Below are positions 13,197 to 18,669 of a DNA stretch of 18,669 bases, piece by piece. A program made the translations under genes and the position numbers. The DNA lies in contig JABMRH010000152.1 of the NCBI GenBank assembly GCA_013202725.1, positions 1 through 18,669 on the forward strand, given 5' to 3'. This DNA comes from Desulfobacteraceae bacterium (lineage in GTDB: Bacteria > Desulfobacterota > Desulfobacteria > Desulfobacterales > ETH-SRB1). How positions within the stretch are numbered: position 1 is the first letter of the stretch; each line of letters opens with the position of its first letter. The notes beneath the pieces are model-generated. The model did not search any database. It was not told the origin of the DNA and saw only the letters and a program-made list of their open reading frames with translations.

Positions 13197-13622
13197 TTAA
13201 CACCTCCCTGTGACAAAAGGCTGTCTTGCTGAAACAATTTGACTGATTTTTTTCATAATCTTACCACTCAGGACATAATTACTCTCTATAAGACGCAATA
13301 ATTCCTGGCCGGGCATCGACAGAACCACCCCATCTGATAGCGCAACCGCTGTCCCGGTATAATAAAAAGGAATAGCCACGGTTGATAATCCTATAATATC
13401 ACCCTTATTATGTAAAGTATATGATCTGCCCTCTTTAAAGAAGACCATAAAATTACCTGATAAGAGAATGAAAATGCTATGAGCCGGATCGCCTCGACGT
13501 GTTATCGCCTCACCTTCTGTTACCCTGATCCTGGACATCAAGGAAGCGATCTCTTTCAGCTCGGCATGTGAAAGATCCTCAAAAAGATTCAATGAGTCGA
13601 TTATATTAATGTCAACGGGCAT
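13197..13622 (-). CDS. Cyclic-nucleotide-binding-domain protein (CRP-like sensor without HTH)
   Basis: 141 residues forming a single cNMP-binding beta barrel: LNLFEDLSHAELKEIASLM, then EGEAITRRGDPAHSIFILLSGNFMVFF, HNKGDIIGLSTVAIPFYYTGTAVALSDGVVLSMP and an ending alpha helix. The phosphate-binding cassette (normally GExA...RxA) is not well kept: GLSTVAIPFYYTGTAVA lacks the Glu and Arg, so it may not bind cAMP in the classical way. There is no DNA-binding domain. It is the first gene of the operon and abuts oadG exactly (its TAA is followed immediately by the TTG), suggesting it modulates the Na+ pump; that role is inference. Confidence 0.8.
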   Translation of the reverse strand: MPVDINIIDSLNLFEDLSHAELKEIASLMSRIRVTEGEAITRRGDPAHSIFILLSGNFMVFFKEGRSYTLHNKGDIIGLSTVAIPFYYTGTAVALSDGVVLSMPGQELLRLIESNYVLSGKIMKKISQIVSARQPFVTGRC

Positions 13623-14048
13623 TGTTTTATCCTTTAGTGATTGCGTATGATTTAGTCTTTTACCTTCGGCCCTTGTTTATCCACCTGAGTAGTTACTTCT
13701 AATCCTGGTATCTTTGTGGCTTTGTAGCTGAATAGTTACGTTTTTTAAAGCAAAAAGGTTCTATGGCTGTTTTTATCACCAAAAAAATTATATGACCAGC
13801 GTCTTTTTTTAAAGTTTTTTGCCTCTATTGAATTGACAAAACTAAATAAGATAACACATATTGATAAAACTGTTGTTTTCATATATTGAAACATTTTTAG
13901 AGGTTCTCAAAAAATTAAAATAATATAGCTATCTTGTTGTATGTTTCAATAGTTTTTTTTGCTGAGCGTAAATGCTGATTATTTTTTAGCATTTAAAATA
14001 CATATTTTCTCACCGGATATGAGGGGATTAATAGGAGGCGGAAAGATA
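13623..14048. promoter_or_regulatory. Divergent intergenic region between the oad operon and serA
   Basis: A 426-bp gene-free region. For serA, TTGACA (13833-13838) with CATATT 18 bp later is a plausible promoter. Downstream, TATTGAAACAT (13884-13894) and ATGTTTCAATA (13941-13951) form a perfect 11-bp inverted repeat with a 46-nt loop, followed by GTTTTTTTTG. On the oad side, two near-identical 12-mers CTGAGTAGTTAC (13685-13696) and CTGAATAGTTAC (13728-13739) flank a CTTTGTGGCTTTGTAG tract typical of dispersed intergenic repeats. Confidence 0.45.
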
Positions 14049-15629
14049 ATGAAAGTTTTGGTAAGCGATAATCTTGGAGAAATCGGGGTTCAAATGTTTC
14101 AGGATGCGGAGGGAATCGAAGTCGATGTTAATGTGGGGCTATCTCCGGGAGAGCTGAAAAATATTATTGGGAATTATCATGCCCTGGTTATCCGTAGCGC
14201 TACAAAGGTAACCGAGGATCTTCTCGAAGCGGCTACACAGCTTAAAGTCATTGGTCGTGCGGGGATCGGCCTTGATAATGTGGATATACCTGCAGCCACA
14301 AAACGGGGTATTGTTGTAATGAATACTCCTGAGGGCAATGTTGTGACTACTGCCGAACATACTATTGCTCTGATGCTGTCATTAACACACAACATCCCGC
14401 TGGGAACATCATCATTGAAAGCCGGACGCTGGGACAAGAAAAAACTGCAGGGAAAAGAGCTTTACAAAAAGGTTCTCGGTGTTATCGGTTTTGGGAAAAT
14501 CGGTTCTATTGTAGCGGATCGCGCACAGGGCCTGAAAATGCAGGTAATTGTTCACGATCCATTTATTACACCTGAACGCATTGAAAAGGCGGGCTTTGAA
14601 AGTGTTAGTCTGTCGGACTTATACCAAAGGTCCGATTATATAACTGTACATGTTCCCAAACTTAAAGATACAACCGGTTTTATTAATAAAGAGGCCTTTG
14701 AGCAGATGAAACAAGGGGTTATGGTTATTAATTGTGCTCGAGGCGGTATAATTAATGAGGCTGATCTATATGATGCCATGAATTCAGGCAAAGTTGCAGG
14801 AGCGGCATTAGATGTTTTCGCGACCGAGCCCCCTGTTGATTCACCTCTTCTTACACTTGACCGGCTTGTTTGCACCCCGCATCTTGGCGCTTCCACACGC
14901 GAAGCCCAGACAAATGTAGCTGTTGCGGTGGCCGGCCAGATAATTGACTATCTAAAGAATGGAACTATTGTTAATGCTGTAAATGTTTCATCTGTTACAG
15001 GTGAACTTCTTATAAAGCTTGGTCCGTTTTTGTCGCTTGCGGATCGTATGGGTTGTCTGCAGGCTCAGCTTTCCAAGGGCCCTATAAAGGAGGTTCTTAT
15101 CGAGTACACCGGGGATTTTCAGGACATTGATCTGTCGCCTGTTTCAACCTCGGTGTTAAAAGGTCTCCTCACCCCGATGCTTAAGGATAATGTGAATTTT
15201 GTTAATGCACCGGTTATTGCAAAGGAAAGGGGTATCAAGGTTAAAGAGACCTTCAGCTCTGAGTCTGAGGATTATCTGAATCTTATTACTATCCGGGTAG
15301 TTACTACGGAAATGACAAGCACTGTAGCAGGCACTGTATTCGGCAAAAAAGCTGTCAGGGTTGTAAAAATAGATAATTTCCGTCTCGAGATGATTCCGTA
15401 TGGCCACCTGACCCTGATAAATAATGTTGACAGGCCGGGGGTTATAGGCAGTATTGCATCTGTTCTTGGCGAGCATGACATTAATATCGCCCAGATGCAG
15501 GTTGGCCAGGAAAAGGATGGTGAAAAGAATATTGTGTTTCTTAGAACCGACATGCCAATCCCGGAGGAAGTGCTTGAAAAGCTTAGCGCTTTGCAGATGG
15601 TTAACTCGGCAAAACATTTCGAACTTTAA
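14049..15629 (+). CDS. serA: D-3-phosphoglycerate dehydrogenase
   Basis: 526 residues from ATG 14049, which has AGGAGG 10 bases upstream; an open frame continues back to 13959 but lacks such a site. The enzyme oxidises 3-phosphoglycerate to 3-phosphohydroxypyruvate with NAD+, the first step of serine synthesis, in the cytoplasm. Domains: substrate domain (1-~100), NAD-binding Rossmann domain with GFGKIG (147-152), catalytic Arg231 in CARGGIINEADL, Glu260 in ATEPP and His278 in CTPHLGAS, an intervening ASB-type domain (~320-450), and a C-terminal ACT domain (LINNVDRPGVIGSIASVLGEHDINIAQMQ) for serine feedback. This long form resembles Mycobacterium SerA. The DUF1844 gene follows after 18 bp. 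Confidence 0.96.
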   Translation: MKVLVSDNLGEIGVQMFQDAEGIEVDVNVGLSPGELKNIIGNYHALVIRSATKVTEDLLEAATQLKVIGRAGIGLDNVDIPAATKRGIVVMNTPEGNVVTTAEHTIALMLSLTHNIPLGTSSLKAGRWDKKKLQGKELYKKVLGVIGFGKIGSIVADRAQGLKMQVIVHDPFITPERIEKAGFESVSLSDLYQRSDYITVHVPKLKDTTGFINKEAFEQMKQGVMVINCARGGIINEADLYDAMNSGKVAGAALDVFATEPPVDSPLLTLDRLVCTPHLGASTREAQTNVAVAVAGQIIDYLKNGTIVNAVNVSSVTGELLIKLGPFLSLADRMGCLQAQLSKGPIKEVLIEYTGDFQDIDLSPVSTSVLKGLLTPMLKDNVNFVNAPVIAKERGIKVKETFSSESEDYLNLITIRVVTTEMTSTVAGTVFGKKAVRVVKIDNFRLEMIPYGHLTLINNVDRPGVIGSIASVLGEHDINIAQMQVGQEKDGEKNIVFLRTDMPIPEEVLEKLSALQMVNSAKHFEL

Positions 15630-15647
15630 TTTTAAAGGAGAGCAGAC

Positions 15648-16064
15648 ATGACAAAAGAAGATAAAGGCTTTATTATTAAAGACCGCAGGGCTTTTGCTGA
15701 AGGAAATCAAGAAATAGATGAGAGAAAAAAGGACAAAAAGGAATCTTCAGGGGAGGAGGTTAAAGATCAGGCGCAAAAAGAGAGCTCTCCGGAAGATAAG
15801 CAGGGGCCGGAAATTCATCTGCCGGAGATAAATTTTGCCACTTTTATCATTTCTTTGAATGCATCCGCATTAGTGCACCTTGGCGTTATTGAGGACCCTG
15901 CCTCAGGTAAAAAGGTTAAAAGCCTGGCAATAGGGAAACAAACAATAGACATTTTGAGCATGCTGGAGGAAAAAACAAAAGGAAACTTAACTACAGAAGA
16001 AGAAAATATGCTGAAAAATGTCCTCTACGACCTTAGGATAATATATGTCAAGGAACATGAATAG
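15648..16064 (+). CDS. DUF1844 family protein
   Basis: 138 residues with an AAAGGAG site before ATG 15648. The first ~55 residues are highly charged and probably disordered (ERKKDKKESSGEEVKDQAQKE). The conserved DUF1844 part follows: PEINFATFIISLNASALVHLGVI (~63-85), then KSLAIGKQTIDILSMLEEKTKGNLTTEEENMLKNVLYDLRIIYV. The biochemical function is unknown. It lies 18 bp after serA, so it is presumably co-transcribed; this may reflect synteny more than a role in serine synthesis. Confidence 0.88.
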   Translation: MTKEDKGFIIKDRRAFAEGNQEIDERKKDKKESSGEEVKDQAQKESSPEDKQGPEIHLPEINFATFIISLNASALVHLGVIEDPASGKKVKSLAIGKQTIDILSMLEEKTKGNLTTEEENMLKNVLYDLRIIYVKEHE

Positions 16065-16129
16065 AGGGCAGGAAAACGTCAAAATTGATGCGAACGCAAG
16101 AAAGCAACATAGTTTCAAGAGGTTGAAGA

Positions 16130-16226
16130 CTCACGCAGGCGCCAAGGCGCTAAGGTTTTCTTTTTTTGTTTTTTGCGGTCTTTGCGGCTTCACGCGGCGC
16201 AAGCGCCTGCGCTGCACGTGCGTGAG
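16130..16226. repeat. REP-like imperfect palindrome upstream of degP
   Basis: CTCACGCA (16130-16137) pairs with TGCGTGAG (16219-16226), and CAGGCGC (16136-16142) with GCGCCTG (16203-16209). The centre holds a pyrimidine tract and GCGGTCTTTGCGGCTTCACGC. This looks like a member of the dispersed CTTTGCGTCTTTGCG-type intergenic repeats seen in many environmental genomes. It is GC-richer than its surroundings and could act as a partial terminator after the DUF1844 gene. Confidence 0.5.
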
Positions 16227-16270
16227 AATTTTAAAGAATGACGGAAACCTAATATATAGGGAAATTGTTT

Positions 16271-17734
16271 ATGAAAATAATTAGAACAAAGAACATATTA
16301 AGAAAAAAAAGTTTTTTCGCTGTTATATTTATGACGGCTGCGCTTTTCCTTTTTTCAGATTTTTATTTATCACATAATGTCTGGGCAAAACCGGACAATT
16401 ATCTCACAGTGCCTGAAAGCTTCAGCAGCCTGGCCGAATCGGTCAGCCCGGCAGTAGTCAACATCAGGACTGTTAAAACTATTAAGGGTGGTGGCCGTGT
16501 ATTCCGCCATTTTTCAAGAAGTCCTTTTGGCAAAGATGATCCCATGAACGACTTTTTTGAAAAATTTTTTGGCGAACAACCTCTTCGAGATTTCAAACAG
16601 AAAAGTCTTGGGTCGGGATTCATTATTGATAAAGACGGCTATATTGTAACAAACAATCATGTTGTCGAAAATGCGGACAAGATAAAGGTAAAGCTAAAAA
16701 ACGGAAAGGAATTTGATGCAAAGATCGTTGGGAAGGACTCAAACACAGACTTAGCCCTTATCAAAATCAAATCACGGCGGAATCTCCCTGTTGCCAGGTT
16801 AGGAGATTCAGACTCGTTGAAGGTTGGTCAGTGGGTTATGGCAATAGGCAGCCCTTTTGGCCTGGAACACACTGTTACCGCCGGGATTGTAAGCGCCAAA
16901 GGACGCGTTATCGGATCAGGGCCATATGATGATTTTATACAGACCGATGCATCAATTAACCCCGGGAACAGTGGAGGTCCACTTGTCAATATGAAAGGGG
17001 AGGTTGTGGGAATAAACACGGCTATAATAGCTGGTGGACAGGGAATAGGGTTTGCAATTCCCATAAACCTTGCCAAAGGGGTCATTGAGCAGCTTAAGCA
17101 AAGTGGAGAGGTAACACGGGGATGGCTGGGTGTGGCCATTCAGGATCTTAACGAAGAACTTGTAAAATACTATGGCGTTAATGGTAAAAACGGAGTTCTT
17201 GTTGCCGAAGTTTTTCCCGGCGACCCTGCCGATGAAGCTGGAATCAAGCCTAATGATATTATACTTGAAGTTAATGATAAAAAGGTGGAAACAGGGCGGG
17301 ATCTAACCACAATGATCGCAAACATCGATGTTGGAAAACTTGTTAAAATAAAACTGTTACGTAACGGCGCAGAAAAGACGGTTGAAGTAAAGATCGCCAA
17401 AAGGGATGCTTCAAAGGTCTATGCTGATAAATCAAAAAATGGGGGGGAAGATGAACTCGGAATCCGTGTGTCAAAAATAACACCGGAAATAGCCAGTCGA
17501 TTTAATATAACATCAGAAGAAAAAGGGGTAATCGTAATCGCCATCAAGCCGAACAGCAAAGCTTCTGAAGCAGGATTGACTCCAGGCGATATTATCAAAG
17601 AAATAAATCGGACAGGAATAAACACTCCTGATAAATATTATAGCCAAATCAAAAAAATCAAAAAGGACGAACCGATCGAAATGCTGATAAAAAGAATTAA
17701 TGCGGGATTTATTGTTATAAAGATGACAAAGTAA
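16271..17734 (+). CDS. degP: Periplasmic serine protease DegP/HtrA (Do family)
   Basis: 487 residues from ATG 16271, preceded by AGGGAAA; a TTG two codons upstream is not preferred. An N-terminal Sec signal (basic MKIIRTKNILRKK, hydrophobic core, cleavage near VWA/KPD at 39-40) sends it to the periplasm, where it degrades or refolds damaged envelope proteins. The trypsin-like domain has the triad His130 (VTNNHVVEN), Asp160 (NTDLALIK) and Ser234 (NPGNSGGPL), with the flexible LA loop around 70-110. Two PDZ domains follow (~275-370, starting TRGWLGVAIQDL, and ~390-485). Length and layout are typical of the Do family. It is separated from the DUF1844 gene by a repeat and 4 bp from ispE. Confidence 0.95.
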   Translation: MKIIRTKNILRKKSFFAVIFMTAALFLFSDFYLSHNVWAKPDNYLTVPESFSSLAESVSPAVVNIRTVKTIKGGGRVFRHFSRSPFGKDDPMNDFFEKFFGEQPLRDFKQKSLGSGFIIDKDGYIVTNNHVVENADKIKVKLKNGKEFDAKIVGKDSNTDLALIKIKSRRNLPVARLGDSDSLKVGQWVMAIGSPFGLEHTVTAGIVSAKGRVIGSGPYDDFIQTDASINPGNSGGPLVNMKGEVVGINTAIIAGGQGIGFAIPINLAKGVIEQLKQSGEVTRGWLGVAIQDLNEELVKYYGVNGKNGVLVAEVFPGDPADEAGIKPNDIILEVNDKKVETGRDLTTMIANIDVGKLVKIKLLRNGAEKTVEVKIAKRDASKVYADKSKNGGEDELGIRVSKITPEIASRFNITSEEKGVIVIAIKPNSKASEAGLTPGDIIKEINRTGINTPDKYYSQIKKIKKDEPIEMLIKRINAGFIVIKMTK

Positions 17735-17737
17735 TAA

Positions 17738-18583
17738 ATGTGTATGAAGATCTTATCTCCGGCAAAGATTAACCTTTTTTTGCAGATAACCGGAAAAAGG
17801 CAAAACGGATATCACGATCTGTTTACACTTATGTGCCGTATAAGTCTTTATGACACGGTTTCACTCTCTTTTGGCACAAAATATACAACTGTATCCTGCA
17901 ATAACCCGGAAGTGCCTGAAGATGAAAACAATCTTGCCGTAAGAGCAGCAAATCTTTTTTTCAAGACCATCCGTAAGAACGAAGGTGTAAAAATCGGTCT
18001 TGAAAAACAGATACCTGTCGCGGCAGGTCTTGGCGGTGGAAGCAGTAATGCAGCCAGTGTTCTTTTAGGTTTAAACCGCTACTACGGTCAACCCCTTACC
18101 CAAAACAAGCTAATGTCTATAGGGCTTTCAATCGGGGCTGATATCCCATTTTTTATTTTCAGGAAACCCGCGACAGCCTCGGGTATTGGCGAAAAACTGG
18201 AAGCTTATGAAGGATTGAAACCGTTTCAAATATTGTTGGTTTGCCCAAAACTTGCTGTTTCAACAAAAGAGATATATAAAAACCTTAGTTTAGAATTGAC
18301 AAAATGCAAGAAAAAGCTTGAAAATATGGTTTTTAAAAAAAAGATATTTGATATTAAAAAACATTTGTGCAATGATCTTGAAGAAATAACCGCATCAATA
18401 TGTCCTGATGTTAACAAAGCAAAAGAGGCTCTTTTAAGCAATGGGGCAATAGGCGCTCTAATGTCAGGAAGCGGTCCGGCCGTATTTGGCATCTTTCCTG
18501 ATTTTGACAAAGCCCAAATTGCCTATAACGCCCTTTTAAATAAACATAACTGGAGGCTGTTTCAGGCCGAACTACTGGTTTAG
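17738..18583 (+). CDS. ispE: 4-diphosphocytidyl-2-C-methyl-D-erythritol kinase
   Basis: 281 residues from ATG 17738; ATG 17744 (MKILSPAKINLFL) is equally possible and neither has a clear ribosome binding site, which suggests coupling to degP, whose stop lies 3 bp upstream. This GHMP-family kinase phosphorylates CDP-ME in the MEP isoprenoid pathway. Motifs: SPAKINLFLQITGKRQNGYHD (N-terminal, Lys and Asp region), ATP loop PVAAGLGGGSSNAAS (~89-103) and C-terminal GALMSGSGPAVFG. Length is normal. ispE followed by tRNA-Gln is a familiar arrangement in proteobacteria. Confidence 0.96.
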   Translation: MCMKILSPAKINLFLQITGKRQNGYHDLFTLMCRISLYDTVSLSFGTKYTTVSCNNPEVPEDENNLAVRAANLFFKTIRKNEGVKIGLEKQIPVAAGLGGGSSNAASVLLGLNRYYGQPLTQNKLMSIGLSIGADIPFFIFRKPATASGIGEKLEAYEGLKPFQILLVCPKLAVSTKEIYKNLSLELTKCKKKLENMVFKKKIFDIKKHLCNDLEEITASICPDVNKAKEALLSNGAIGALMSGSGPAVFGIFPDFDKAQIAYNALLNKHNWRLFQAELLV

Positions 18584-18594
18584 TCGACTAATTC

Positions 18595-18669
18595 TGGGGC
18601 GTCGTCAAGCGGTAAGACACAGGACTTTGGTTCCTGCATTCGGAGGTTCGAATCCTCCCGCCCCAGCCA
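18595..18669 (+). tRNA. trnQ: tRNA-Gln (anticodon TTG)
   Basis: A 75-nt cloverleaf including an encoded CCA (18667-18669). Acceptor stem TGGGGCG/CGCCCCA, D arm with AAGCGGTAAG, anticodon stem CAGGA/TCCTG with loop CTTTGGT giving anticodon TTG, and T arm GGAGG-TTCGAAT-CCTCC. The 5' T with 3' A discriminator-adjacent pair fits glutamine tRNA. It starts 11 bp after ispE and is probably part of the same transcript. Confidence 0.95.

Noticed and set aside
1..18669. CRISPR array
   Set aside because: No regularly spaced direct repeats with unique spacers are visible; repeats found are short tandem or palindromic.

Overview
The window looks like chromosomal DNA of an anaerobic, probably sulfate-reducing deltaproteobacterium (Desulfobacterota, Desulfobacteraceae-like). 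I infer this from a soluble periplasmic HynBA-type [NiFe] hydrogenase with a Tat signal, a Na+-pumping decarboxylase beta/gamma pair, moderate GC and the style of the housekeeping genes; no marker gene fixes the taxonomy.

Layout. (1) 1-1285, plus strand: the 3' end of tex, then a rhomboid protease. (2) 1251-5377, minus strand: an accessory block holding a RelE/Phd-type toxin-antitoxin pair, two adjacent uncharacterised proteins that each carry a HEPN-like RHL(I/L)(T/V)H motif, and a PIN toxin/Phd antitoxin pair (vapBC-like) flanked by 12-bp inverted repeats. (3) 5480-11371, minus strand: hydrogenase cluster in transcription order hynB, hynA, maturation protease, hypC, hypF. (4) 11601-13622, minus strand: a three-gene operon of a cyclic-nucleotide-binding-domain protein, an OadG-like and an OadB-like subunit. 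(5) 14049-18669, plus strand: serA, a DUF1844 protein, a DegP/HtrA protease, ispE and tRNA-Gln(TTG), which ends on the last base of the window.

Main discovery. The hydrogenase large subunit is interrupted by one in-frame TGA (10190-10188, minus strand) exactly where the second cysteine of the N-terminal nickel-binding motif RxCGxCxxxH should be (residue 64). The reading frame continues intact for 485 more residues with every other active-site motif present, including an ordinary DPCxxC motif at the C-terminus. Fifteen nucleotides after the TGA is a 7-bp hairpin with a 5-nt loop whose second base is G, which fits the bacterial SECIS pattern. The simplest reading is a selenocysteine-containing hydrogenase whose Sec is at the L1 bridging-ligand position. 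Classical [NiFeSe] enzymes instead have Sec at the first cysteine of the C-terminal motif. If real, this is an unusual hydrogenase active site that automatic annotation would split in two or call a pseudogene.

How the genes work together. HynB (Fe-S electron relay, Tat signal) and HynA form the periplasmic enzyme. HypC and HypF help build the Fe(CN)2CO centre, and the HyaD/HynD-type protease removes the 15-residue C-terminal tail of HynA. HypA, HypB, HypD, HypE and the selenocysteine machinery are not in the window. The Oad subunits would form the membrane part of a Na+ pump whose carboxyltransferase must be encoded elsewhere. Secondary curiosities are a Tex C-terminus that lacks most of its S1 domain, a 12-bp sequence containing TATAAT shared by two accessory promoters, and a terminator-like inverted repeat in the serA leader.
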